The notes beneath the pieces are model-generated. The model saw nothing but the letters and a program-made list of their open reading frames with translations. It was not told the origin of the DNA and made no database searches. Shown piece by piece: positions 1 through 6,066 of a stretch of 9,413 bases of DNA (positions within the stretch are counted from its first letter, which is position 1; each line of letters opens with the position of its first letter). Location of the stretch: contig CANDFO010000083.1 in the NCBI GenBank assembly GCA_947384055.1, forward strand, positions 1 through 9,413. The letters run 5' to 3'. The position numbers and the translations under genes were made by a program. This stretch comes from an uncultured Flavonifractor sp. Lineage in GTDB: Bacteria > Bacillota > Clostridia > Oscillospirales > Oscillospiraceae.

Positions 1-40
1 GTTTTGAAAGTCCACTCCGCAAAATTTCCAGAGGATATAG

Positions 41-81
41 AAAAAGCGCCTGCCCATGGCCAAAAGGCCAAAGGCAAGCGC
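41..81 (-). terminator. Rho-independent terminator after the repeat-protein ORFs
   Basis: Read leftward, this follows the stop codon at 113-115. Its arms pair as GCGC (46-49 with 78-81), TGCC/GGCA (51-54 with 73-76) and GGCC/GGCC (58-61 with 66-69), closed by a four-base loop. The 12 pairs are interrupted by one 1x1 mismatch and one 3x3 internal loop. A run of five A on the + strand (41-45) gives a U5 tail on the minus-strand transcript. The interrupted stem makes it moderate rather than strong. The 9-mer AAGCGCCTG also occurs twice as a direct repeat (44-52 and 76-84). Confidence 0.6.
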
Positions 82-112
82 CTGTTCCCTGTTTATGTTC
101 TCTAAAAAAGTT

Positions 113-610
113 TTACATTTGCCATACTGCCTGTTCTGATTCCTGTTGCTCTTCAATACGAGAGTCGCCTTTGTTTTGCCTATTGGCCAACAATGCGCTA
201 AGACGAGAAAGTTTAGCATTGGCCTCATCGAACATATTGAATCGCAAATAAAAATTATATAATGTTCTGGAGATAGGAGGACTGCTGGTAGCACTATGTT
301 TCATTTGACTGAGACTTGTCTTTACACCATCAATATCTCCTAATGTCTCAAAAAAGTAGACTAGTTCATATTGAATGTTGAAATCAGAATTTGAAATAAA
401 ATTATTATCAATACTCAGGCACCTTTTTACGTCTGAATAGTCAGTTTGTTTTCGGCAAACCCGTAGAAATGAGGCTATAATATCTTTAGTGCAAGTCCTT
501 TGATCTAAAACCATCTTTTCCAATAGGGCCTGTGCATCTTTGTACTGCTCATGACGTTCCAAAACCTGAACCAGATAGGTATCAACCCTTTTTGTGTCGC
601 GTCTCACCAT
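113..610 (-). CDS. Helical-repeat (TPR/PPR-like) protein, possibly the 3' part of a broken gene
   Basis: This 165-residue ORF is not assignable to a named family. It is built of amphipathic helix pairs with a TPR/PPR-like rhythm, for example VLERHEQYKDAQALLEKM near residues 17-34 and FNMFDEANAKLSRLSALL near 124-141. The tail is polar (KGDSRIEEQQESEQ). There is no signal peptide, membrane segment or enzymatic motif, so a protein-binding scaffold role is the most that can be inferred. The ATG at 608-610 has no Shine-Dalgarno sequence, which makes it a doubtful independent start. The ORF is in the same frame as the ORF ending at 683, separated by 24 codons that hold two stops (TAA at 683-685 and 629-631). 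In another frame the linker reads GFNGPFLPTLIQSKLTYG, which could join this ORF through a frameshift near 590. An SD-like AAGGA precedes an ATG at 650-652, but that frame stops after seven codons. A pseudogene is a real alternative. Confidence 0.45.
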   Translation of the reverse strand: MVRRDTKRVDTYLVQVLERHEQYKDAQALLEKMVLDQRTCTKDIIASFLRVCRKQTDYSDVKRCLSIDNNFISNSDFNIQYELVYFFETLGDIDGVKTSLSQMKHSATSSPPISRTLYNFYLRFNMFDEANAKLSRLSALLANRQNKGDSRIEEQQESEQAVWQM

Positions 611-682
611 AGGTGAGCTTACTCTGTATTAAAGTAGGTAGGAAAGGCCCATTAAATCCTTATGATTGCATAGTTTATTGAA

Positions 683-1144
683 TTACCTTTTTACACTTTC
701 AAAATTTGTGTCCGAATCGGACAGAAGAGCCAGAGCATGTAGTTCTGGACTTGCAATAAATTCGTTGCGTTTCCAGAGTTCAGTAATTTTCATTGCTATT
801 TCACTGGATATTTCGTGCCTTTTTACTGCTACTATGATTTGGTCCTGGCAGCCAGCTAAGAAATCCTCATCAACTTTTTGACGGATTCGCTCATAGAAGC
901 GAACAAAAGTCCTAAATAATTCAGGACAATTCATTCGTTTTAGGTTTTCTAAATAAGCAGAGGCCGCCTCCTCATAACAATCTATATCCATATACAGATC
1001 ACCTAGAATTTTAAAGAAAAAGTTATCTGTAAGATATACTTCTGTAGCAACTTTGCACTGAGCGATTGCTTCATTAACCTTTCCATCGTAGCGAAGGTTG
1101 CTTATGTTTTGTGCATATTGATTTTTATCCTGCAGCACTCCCAT
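683..1144 (-). CDS. TPR-like helical-repeat protein, N-terminal part
   Basis: This ORF encodes about 153 residues from ATG 1142-1144. The upstream in-frame ATG at 1160-1162 lies inside the Shine-Dalgarno sequence GGAGGAGGT (1152-1160). The inner ATG lies about 7 nt after it and is the better start. The residues read GKVNEAIAQCKVATEVY and then LGDLYMDIDCYEEAASAYLENLKRM, two helix-turn-helix units with TPR spacing (small residue, Y/F, EEA/AxxAY). Further charged helices follow. No catalytic, membrane or secretion signal is visible. A promoter with a 17-bp spacer lies just upstream, and a terminator lies beyond the next ORF, so the two ORFs form one leftward unit. The DNA is AT-rich, unlike the uvr region. 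The function is unknown. It may be a truncated product of a longer protein of about 340 residues continued by the ORF at 113-610. Confidence 0.6.
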   Translation of the reverse strand: MGVLQDKNQYAQNISNLRYDGKVNEAIAQCKVATEVYLTDNFFFKILGDLYMDIDCYEEAASAYLENLKRMNCPELFRTFVRFYERIRQKVDEDFLAGCQDQIIVAVKRHEISSEIAMKITELWKRNEFIASPELHALALLSDSDTNFESVKR

Positions 1145-1178
1145 TACATAAACCTCCTCCATGGTGTTTTCTATTGCT

Positions 1179-1207
1179 AGTTTACAACTTTTCTATCATA
1201 ATTTCAA
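1179..1207 (-). promoter_or_regulatory. Sigma-A promoter for the repeat-protein ORFs
   Basis: On the minus strand, -35 TTGAAA (complement of 1202-1207) and -10 TAAACT (complement of 1179-1184) are separated by exactly 17 bp. The -35 matches consensus at five of six positions and the -10 at four of six. The predicted start is near 1172, about 28 nt upstream of the ATG at 1144, with a strong SD between. No operator-like palindrome is evident. Confidence 0.5.
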
Positions 1208-1318
1208 CCCGTAATATAACTACATTATGGACTTATCCAAAAAAGAAACCCTAAGTGTGCTTCGATAGAAACACACTCAGAGCCTCTCAGTCTAGGTATC
1301 CGATTTCTCATTTTTCTT

Positions 1319-1358
1319 TTAGGTAAAACAAAACCACAAAGCCGTAGCTTTGTGGTTT
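1319..1358 (-). terminator. Rho-independent terminator of the tRNA-Ala transcript
   Basis: A perfect 12-bp stem is formed by 1331-1342 and 1347-1358, with a four-base loop (TACG on the transcript). On the transcript it is followed by TGTTTTACC, a U-rich tail. It begins three nucleotides beyond the CCA end of the tRNA gene and reads in the same direction. Confidence 0.8.
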
Positions 1359-1361
1359 GTG

Positions 1362-1437
<76 letters not shown>

Positions 1438-1504
1438 ATGTTAAATTGTCTGCATTGCTTTCTGAACTTTATTTGGCGAAACGTCACTATTAAGGAATCT
1501 CACT

Positions 1505-1538
1505 GGTGACATGTGTCCTCAGCTAAGCTATAATCACC
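1505..1538 (-). pseudogene. tRNA-like relic upstream of tRNA-Ala
   Basis: On the minus strand this reads GGTGATTATAGCTTAGCTGAGG followed by ACACATGTCACC. The stretch TATAGCTTAGCTGAG matches TATAGCTCAGCTGGG of the neighbouring tRNA-Ala at 13 of 15 positions, covering positions 8-9, the D stem and the D loop. The 3' half of a D stem and a proper anticodon arm are missing. GGTGA and TCACC at the two ends can pair, so it could instead be an unrelated hairpin. It lies inside the leader between the strong promoter and tRNA-Ala. A decayed tRNA copy is an inference. Confidence 0.3.
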
Positions 1539-1656
1539 ATACAAGAAACCCCTAACCCTTAAGTTTCTAGATTACTCAGCTATTATACTGTGTGAAACAC
1601 TTCATTAATTACTAACTATCTAACTAAGATCTGATTGTCCTTTGCCTTATGTCCTC

Positions 1657-1685
1657 ATTATAAAGCAAGATCATAAAATTGTCAA
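1657..1685 (-). promoter_or_regulatory. Consensus stable-RNA-type promoter reading toward tRNA-Ala
   Basis: On the minus strand, -35 TTGACA (complement of 1680-1685) and -10 TATAAT (complement of 1657-1662) are both perfect and separated by 17 bp. Immediately upstream is an A/T-tract stretch, AAAAAATTTTAAGAAAATTA, that resembles an UP element. Strong promoters of this kind are typical of rRNA and tRNA operons. The predicted start near 1650 is about 210 nt from the mature tRNA 5' end. No intact gene lies between. A second TATAAT (complement of 1582-1587) lacks a usable -35. Confidence 0.75.
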
Positions 1686-1863
1686 GCAATAATTTTCTTA
1701 AAATTTTTTGGGGGTAAATGTCAAGAAGAAAATGGACAAAAAGAAGAATAGGGGTCCCAAAGTTGGCATAGAAGGTGTGAGACAGAAGGGGGTTCCAGAA
1801 GTTGATCCGGCTGAATGGGGATGAGTTGCAGAATTCCCAGCCTGTGTCCTACAGGGAATAAGG

Positions 1864-2037
1864 CGTCCCTTTTGGGGACGTACTGCGAAAATCAAAAAAC
1901 CGTCAAGACCAAAAAATTTTCCCGGGTTTGCGAAAGCGCCCGGGAAATTTTTTTGCGAATGGCCCTTACGGGCCAGTCCTGACCATTTTTAGACTTTCGC
2001 AGTCTGGTAATGACACACAGCTCGCGAGCGAGCTGTG
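1864..2037. repeat. Tandem array of five stem-loops
   Basis: Five separate inverted repeats follow one another within about 175 nt. They are CGTCCC/GGGACG (1864-1869 with 1875-1880), the long terminator-like hairpin at 1911-1954, GGCCC-TTAC-GGGCC (1961-1974), AGACT-TTCGC-AGTCT (1991-2005) and CACAGCTC/GAGCTGTG (2016-2023 with 2030-2037). The hexamer TGCGAA recurs at 1884, 1929 and 1954, with its inverse TTCGCA at 1996. No ORF explains this. It could be a structured RNA, a leader region or an intergenic repeat. A 30-codon ORF at 1732-1824, just before the array, has only a weak SD and is not called. Confidence 0.5.
1911..1954. terminator. Bidirectional Rho-independent terminator-like hairpin
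   Basis: CCCGGG (1921-1926) pairs with CCCGGG (1939-1944). The stem extends outward through TTT/AAA and then six A-T pairs, giving 15 of 16 positions paired. The loop is capped by GC-GAAA-GC, a GNRA tetraloop. U-runs follow on both strands (T7 at 1948-1954 and A6 at 1911-1916), so it could stop transcription from either side. No upstream + strand gene needs it. It may instead insulate the tRNA promoter from the pyrE side. Confidence 0.6.
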
Positions 2038-2070
2038 CTGCACCCATTTTTTATTTTAGAGGGCGGTCAT

Positions 2071-2172
2071 ATGCTGAAATTTATTTTCGCGACATCAGGT
2101 GGCGGACTGTACTGGGTGGTGTGCCGAAGCATGGACTATGCCCCTATAAAGGCTATACGCTGGACAGCGTAA
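2071..2172 (+). CDS. Possible small ORF of 33 codons, unknown
   Basis: The ATG at 2071 has an SD-like AGAGGG (2058-2063) at 7-nt spacing. It sits in the context GGTCATATG, which is identical to the context at the radC start (3295-3303). The predicted peptide begins MLKFIFATSGGGLYWVV, then has a short hydrophilic part ending IRWTA. A longer ORF in another frame (2010-2255) overlaps it and has no SD, so at most one is real. No family is recognised and there is no clear promoter. The DNA around it is GC-rich and folds locally, for example TACGCT-GGAC-AGCGTA at 2155-2170, so a structured RNA is an alternative. Confidence 0.25.
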   Translation: MLKFIFATSGGGLYWVVCRSMDYAPIKAIRWTA

Positions 2173-2476
2173 CGGGAAACAGCCGGGGAACCGGGCCCCG
2201 CGGGGAGGCAGGGACGCCGCCGGAGTGGAGCATCCTGCGGGCAGAGGAAGTATAAGCGTCAGGATCCAGGCTGACCTACCGGCTTTACGGGGAGAAAAGA
2301 AAACGCATGAGATTTTGGATTGTGAAAAAACAGAGCACCGTCAACGCATTTTTCGGGCTTTATTGACACCGCTCATACTGCCGGTTTGTCCGGTAGCGGA
2401 TGGCTACTTTTTTCTTTATCTGCCACACTTCTTCACAACACCTGCAGCCCGGCTGCGGCGGAACGCCGCTATGGGC
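2173..2476. other. Intergenic stretch with no ordinary gene
   Basis: There is no convincing full gene here. It contains CCCCGCGGGG-type palindromes (about 2190-2206) and a 19-codon ORF (2307-2366) with an SD-like GGGGA about 13 nt ahead. That ORF has an MRFWIVKK start like a signal-anchor N-terminus and then stops. Next is a hairpin, CTGCCGG/CCGGTAG (2378-2384 with 2390-2396), with a T6 run at 2408-2413. The run is too far from the stem for a textbook terminator. Two small GC hairpins follow at 2444-2456 and 2455-2469. The ORF open from 2225 into pyrE is an artificial extension of pyrE. Confidence 0.4.
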
Positions 2477-2505
2477 TTGTTCTCCGCCCCAACTAGTGAT
2501 ATAAT
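2477..2505 (+). promoter_or_regulatory. Extended -10 promoter of pyrE
   Basis: -35 TTGTTC (2477-2482) and -10 TATAAT (2500-2505) are separated by 17 bp. A TG at 2497-2498 one base before the -10 makes it an extended -10 element. The start is expected near 2512, giving a leader of about 50 nt before the pyrE ATG. That is too short for a classical PyrR attenuator. The inverted repeat CGCCACA-CGGC-TGTGGCG (2509-2526) overlaps the predicted start and could be an operator or a 5' stabilising hairpin. Confidence 0.75.
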
Positions 2506-2560
2506 AGCCGCCACACGGCTGTGGCGCGGCCGCGGCCAAACAGAAAAGGGGCTGACGGTT

Positions 2561-3241
2561 ATGACTTATCAGGAGGAATTCATTACGTTCATGGTGCGCT
2601 CCGGCGTGCTGACCTTTGGAGACTTCACCACCAAATCCGGACGGAAAACACCTTATTTTATCAACACCGGCAACTATAAGACCGGCGCGCAGGCCGCCCG
2701 GCTGGGGGACTATTACGCCGCCTGCATTCAGGAGCACCTGCCGGAGGGGGTGGACTGCCTCTTCGGGCCGGCCTACAAGGGCATCCCCCTGGCCGTGTCC
2801 GCCGCCGCGTCCCTGTTCCGCAATTATCAGCGGGACCTGCCCTACTGCTTCAACCGCAAGGAGGCCAAGGACCACGGCGAGGGGGGCGCAATGGTGGGCT
2901 ATAAGCCCCAGGACGGAGACCGTGTGGTGATTGTGGAGGACGTGGTGACGGCGGGAACCGCCGTTCGGGAGTCCATAGAGCTCTTCCGGCAGGTGGCCCG
3001 GGTGAAGGTCGATGCCTTGATCGTCTCGGTGGACCGGATGGAACGGGGCACCCGGGCGTGCTCCACCCTGGACGAGCTGCGGGAGGATTTCGGCATTCGG
3101 GTATTTCCCATCGTCACCGTGCGGGAGATTATCTCCTTCCTCCACAACAATCCGATAGACGGCACGGTCTATATTGACGACTCCATGAGGGCCCGGATGG
3201 AGGCCTATCTGGAGCAGTACGGGGCCCGTCCGCAGGCCTGA
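2561..3241 (+). CDS. pyrE: Orotate phosphoribosyltransferase
   Basis: This cytosolic enzyme transfers the phosphoribosyl group of PRPP to orotate, giving orotidine 5'-phosphate, the fifth step of de novo pyrimidine synthesis. The protein has 226 residues, normal for the family. The PRPP-binding motif VVIVEDVVTAGTA is at residues 122-134. The conserved YFINTGNYKTG is near 32-42, FGPAYKGIPLA near 68-78, and the flexible-loop segment FNRKEAKDHGEGG at 97-109. The ATG at 2561 follows an SD (AAAAGGGG) at 9-nt spacing and the promoter at 2477. The frame stays open back to 2225, but that extension crosses the promoter and has no SD. No other pyrimidine gene is adjacent. radC starts 59 bp downstream with no terminator between, so the two may be co-transcribed. 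Confidence 0.95.
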   Translation: MTYQEEFITFMVRSGVLTFGDFTTKSGRKTPYFINTGNYKTGAQAARLGDYYAACIQEHLPEGVDCLFGPAYKGIPLAVSAAASLFRNYQRDLPYCFNRKEAKDHGEGGAMVGYKPQDGDRVVIVEDVVTAGTAVRESIELFRQVARVKVDALIVSVDRMERGTRACSTLDELREDFGIRVFPIVTVREIISFLHNNPIDGTVYIDDSMRARMEAYLEQYGARPQA

Positions 3242-3300
3242 GCGCCTGCTTTGCGGGACCCTTTGACAGACGGAAATCAGAGCCAAAGGGGGGAGGTCAT

Positions 3301-3975
3301 ATGGCTGGCCACGCGGGACACCGGGGCAGGATGAAGTCAGAGTTTCTGGTCCGTCCCGAGAGTTTCCCCGACCACAAGCTGCTGGAGCTGGTGCTCTTTT
3401 ACGCTAACCCCCGCAGCGATACCAATCCCCTGGCCCACGACCTGATCGACCGCTTCGGCACCCTGGCCGGCGTGCTGGACGCCACGCCGGAAGAGCTTCA
3501 GAAGGTCGCCGGCATCGGGGAGCACGCCGCGGTGCTGTTTAAGGCAGTTAAGGAGCTCTCCGCCCGCTATCTCACCGCCCGCACCAGCTTTGCGGGGATT
3601 CCCCGCTCCTCTCAGGACTATTACCGCCTGCTGCGGCCCTACTTTTTCGGGGCCAGAAACGAGCGGACCTGCCTGATGTGCCTGGATGGAAAGCATAAAG
3701 TCCTGGGAATCCGCCAGCTGGGTGAGGGAAACGTCAACGCCGTGCATGTGGTGACGCGGCAGGTGGTGGAGGCCGCCCTGTCCCTGAACGCCGCGGCGGT
3801 GGTGCTGGCCCACAATCATGTTTCCGGCGTGGCCCTCCCCTCCGCGGACGACGCGGCCACCACCGGCGCCCTCCGGGACGTCCTGGCCCAGGTAAGCGTG
3901 GAGCTGCTGGACCATCTGGTCTTTGTGGACGACGATATGGTCTCCCTGCGGGAGAGCGGCTATTACAGCCCCTGA
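3301..3975 (+). CDS. radC: RadC-family JAB/MPN-domain protein
   Basis: The protein has 224 residues, typical of RadC. An N-terminal helix-hairpin-helix part has VAGIGEHAAVLFKAVKEL at about 69-86. A C-terminal JAB1/MPN metalloprotease-like domain has the zinc motif H171-N-H173 followed by S181 and D184 at JAMM spacing, and a candidate glutamate at E142. The family was once called a DNA repair protein, but its true role is unsettled. Most RadC proteins read HNHPSGDPxPS. Here it is HNHVSGVALPS, so the usual Pro and Asp are changed while the metal ligands are kept. The ATG at 3301 follows a strong GGGGGAGG SD. It lies between pyrE and the uvrB promoter, with a terminator right after its stop. Confidence 0.88.
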   Translation: MAGHAGHRGRMKSEFLVRPESFPDHKLLELVLFYANPRSDTNPLAHDLIDRFGTLAGVLDATPEELQKVAGIGEHAAVLFKAVKELSARYLTARTSFAGIPRSSQDYYRLLRPYFFGARNERTCLMCLDGKHKVLGIRQLGEGNVNAVHVVTRQVVEAALSLNAAAVVLAHNHVSGVALPSADDAATTGALRDVLAQVSVELLDHLVFVDDDMVSLRESGYYSP

Positions 3976-4000
3976 CCGGGACCCGCCCGGAAATTTTTCT
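3976..4000 (+). terminator. Short Rho-independent terminator after radC
   Basis: CCGGG (3976-3980) pairs with CCCGG (3986-3990) around a five-base loop, followed by AAATTTTTCT. It starts directly after the radC stop (3973-3975) and precedes the uvrB promoter. The five-pair stem is short, so some readthrough into uvrB is likely. Confidence 0.55.
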
Positions 4001-4010
4001 GGTTCAGGCC

Positions 4011-4039
4011 TTGCAATGGAACGGCTGTTTTGGTAGAAT
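4011..4039 (+). promoter_or_regulatory. Extended -10 promoter of the uvrB cluster
   Basis: -35 TTGCAA (4011-4016) and -10 TAGAAT (4034-4039) are separated by 17 bp, and TG at 4031-4032 makes an extended -10 element. The start is expected near 4046, about 18 nt before the uvrB ATG. The spacer contains a LexA-like box. No other promoter is clear before uvrA, so this one probably drives the whole cluster. Confidence 0.75.
4018..4031 (+). promoter_or_regulatory. Candidate LexA operator (SOS box)
   Basis: GGAACGGCTGTTTT matches the Bacillus-type LexA consensus CGAACRNRYGTTYC at 11 of 14 positions, including the GAAC and GTT half-sites at four-base spacing. It lies wholly between the -35 and -10 elements, where a bound repressor would block RNA polymerase. 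uvrB is a classic SOS gene. The match is imperfect at both outer bases. Confidence 0.5.
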
Positions 4040-4063
4040 ATCTGTACGAGTGAGGTGCGGCCC

Positions 4064-6028
4064 ATGCCGAAATTTGAAGTCGTCAGCGATTATACCCCCG
4101 CCGGAGACCAGCCCCAGGCCATTGAAGCCCTGGCCCTGGGGCTGGAAAACGGGCTGGACGAGCAAACCCTGCTGGGTGTCACCGGGTCGGGCAAGACCTT
4201 CACCATGGCCAAGGTCATCGAGAAGGTTCAGCGGCCCACCCTGGTGCTGGCCCACAACAAAACCTTGGCCGCCCAGCTGTGCGCGGAGTTTAAGGAGTTT
4301 TTTCCCCACAACGCGGTGGAGTATTTTGTCTCCTACTACGACTACTACCAGCCGGAGGCCTACATCCCCCATACGGACACCTTTATTGAAAAAGACTCCG
4401 CCATAAATGAGGAGATCGACCGCCTGCGCCTGTCGGCCACCGCCTCGCTGATGGAACGGCGGGACGTGATCGTGGTATCCTCTGTGTCCTGCATCTACGG
4501 TCTGGGCGAGCCGGAGGATTTTGCCAAAATGATGGTCTCCCTGCGGGTGGGCATGACCCTGGAGCGGGACGAACTGCTCAAGCGCCTGATTGCAATCCGC
4601 TACGAGCGCAACGACATCGCCTTCGAACGGAACATGTTCCGGGTACGGGGGGACACAGTGGAAATTTTCCCCGCCTATTGGCAGGATTCCGCCATCCGGG
4701 TGGAGTTTTTCGGGGACGAGATCGACCGGCTCAGCGAGATCAACGTAGTGACAGGTTCCCCCATCCGCCGTCTGGAAAACATCCCCATCTGGCCCGCCAC
4801 CCACTATGTGACCCCCAAGGAGAAAATGGACGCCGCCGTCCAGGAGATCTATCGGGAGCTGGAGGAGCGGGTGGCCTTCTTCCAGGCCAACGACCAGCTC
4901 ATTGAGGCCCAGCGCATCAAGCAGCGAACCATGTACGATGTGGAGATGATGCAGGAGCTGGGCTACTGCTCAGGCATTGAAAACTACTCCCGGGTTATCG
5001 AGGGCCGACCCGTGGGCTCTCCGCCCCACACCCTGCTGGACTTCTTCCCCAAAGACTTTGTGCTCTTCATCGACGAGAGCCACGTCACCCTCCCCCAGGT
5101 CCGGGCCATGTACAACGGCGACCGGGCCCGAAAAACCACCCTGGTAGACTATGGATTCCGCCTGCCCTGCGCCTTTGACAACCGCCCGTTGAAATTCGAC
5201 GAGTTCGCACAGCGGGTCAACCAGGTGGTCTACGTCTCCGCCACCCCGGGGGAGTATGAGCGCACCCGCTCGGGACAGATTGTGGAGCAGGTGATCCGGC
5301 CCACCGGCCTGCTGGACCCCAGAATCGAGGTCCGCCCGGTGGAGGGACAGATCGACGATTTGATCGGCGAGATCAACGAGCGCACTCAGCGGTCGGAGCG
5401 GGTGCTGGTGACGACCCTCACCAAGCGCATGGCCGAGGACCTCACCGCCTATCTGAAAAACGCGGACATCAAGGTCCGCTACATGCACCACGACATCGAC
5501 ACCATTGAGCGCATGGAGATCATCCGGGACCTGCGGCTGGGCGTCTTTGACGTGCTGGTAGGCATCAACCTGCTGCGAGAGGGGCTGGACCTGCCGGAGG
5601 TCAGCCTGGTCGCCATTCTGGACGCCGATAAGGAGGGCTTCCTGCGCTCGGAGACCTCCCTGATTCAGACCATCGGCCGGGCCGCCCGGAACGCCCAGGG
5701 GCTGGTTGTTATGTATGCCGACACCATTACCCCCTCCATGCGCCGGTCCATTGATGAGACCGAGCGCCGCCGGGCCAAGCAGGACGCCTTTAACCAGGCC
5801 CACGGCATCGTCCCCAGAACCATTATCAAGAGCGTCCGGGATGTGATCGACCTGTCCCAGGAGGAAGAGGAGCGGACCTATGATCCGGACCAGGTCCAGC
5901 TCACCAAGGCGCAGCGGATGGAGGCCATTGCCAAGCTGGAGAAGGAGATGCGGGAGGCCGCCAAAATGCTGGAATTTGAATATGCCGCCGTCCTTCGGGA
6001 CAGGATTGTCAAGCTCCGGGGCGAATGA
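4064..6028 (+). CDS. uvrB: UvrABC excision nuclease subunit B
   Basis: UvrB is the ATP-driven damage-verification subunit of nucleotide excision repair. UvrA loads it onto damaged DNA, and it then recruits UvrC. The protein has 654 residues, the normal length. Walker A GVTGSGKT is at 38-45. The beta-hairpin region with YYDYYQPEAY starts at residue 91. The DESH box (Walker B) is at 337-340 and helicase motif VI QTIGRAARN at 535-543. The C-terminal UVR motif, with EAIAKLEKEMREAAKMLEFE, lies at about 620-650 and is the UvrC-contact region. ATG 4064 is chosen over GTG 4055 because the SD GAGGTG at 4052-4057 overlaps the GTG and is well spaced for the ATG. The promoter has a LexA-like box. The aldo/keto reductase gene follows after 38 bp, and uvrA lies three genes downstream. 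Confidence 0.98.
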   Translation: MPKFEVVSDYTPAGDQPQAIEALALGLENGLDEQTLLGVTGSGKTFTMAKVIEKVQRPTLVLAHNKTLAAQLCAEFKEFFPHNAVEYFVSYYDYYQPEAYIPHTDTFIEKDSAINEEIDRLRLSATASLMERRDVIVVSSVSCIYGLGEPEDFAKMMVSLRVGMTLERDELLKRLIAIRYERNDIAFERNMFRVRGDTVEIFPAYWQDSAIRVEFFGDEIDRLSEINVVTGSPIRRLENIPIWPATHYVTPKEKMDAAVQEIYRELEERVAFFQANDQLIEAQRIKQRTMYDVEMMQELGYCSGIENYSRVIEGRPVGSPPHTLLDFFPKDFVLFIDESHVTLPQVRAMYNGDRARKTTLVDYGFRLPCAFDNRPLKFDEFAQRVNQVVYVSATPGEYERTRSGQIVEQVIRPTGLLDPRIEVRPVEGQIDDLIGEINERTQRSERVLVTTLTKRMAEDLTAYLKNADIKVRYMHHDIDTIERMEIIRDLRLGVFDVLVGINLLREGLDLPEVSLVAILDADKEGFLRSETSLIQTIGRAARNAQGLVVMYADTITPSMRRSIDETERRRAKQDAFNQAHGIVPRTIIKSVRDVIDLSQEEEERTYDPDQVQLTKAQRMEAIAKLEKEMREAAKMLEFEYAAVLRDRIVKLRGE

Positions 6029-6066
6029 CAGACTGGATATTTTAATAAAAGAAAGTGGAGTGTCAT

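Noticed and set aside
1145..1162. Upstream ATG at 1160-1162 of the repeat-protein ORF
   Set aside because: It lies inside the GGAGGAGGT Shine-Dalgarno sequence that serves the ATG at 1142-1144.
1698..1895. 65-codon minus-strand ORF
   Set aside because: Low-complexity translation, no SD, and it runs over the hairpin at 1864-1880.
2010..2255. 81-codon + strand ORF
   Set aside because: It starts just before a stem-loop arm without an SD and looks like translated structured DNA. The ORF at 2071 has the better start.
2369..2413. Attenuator or terminator before pyrE
   Set aside because: The T6 run is 8-11 nt from the possible stems, and the pyrE promoter lies downstream of it.
2225..2560. N-terminal extension of pyrE in the same open frame
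   Set aside because: It crosses the extended -10 promoter, has no SD and adds 112 residues unlike the family. The ATG at 2561 fits the normal length.
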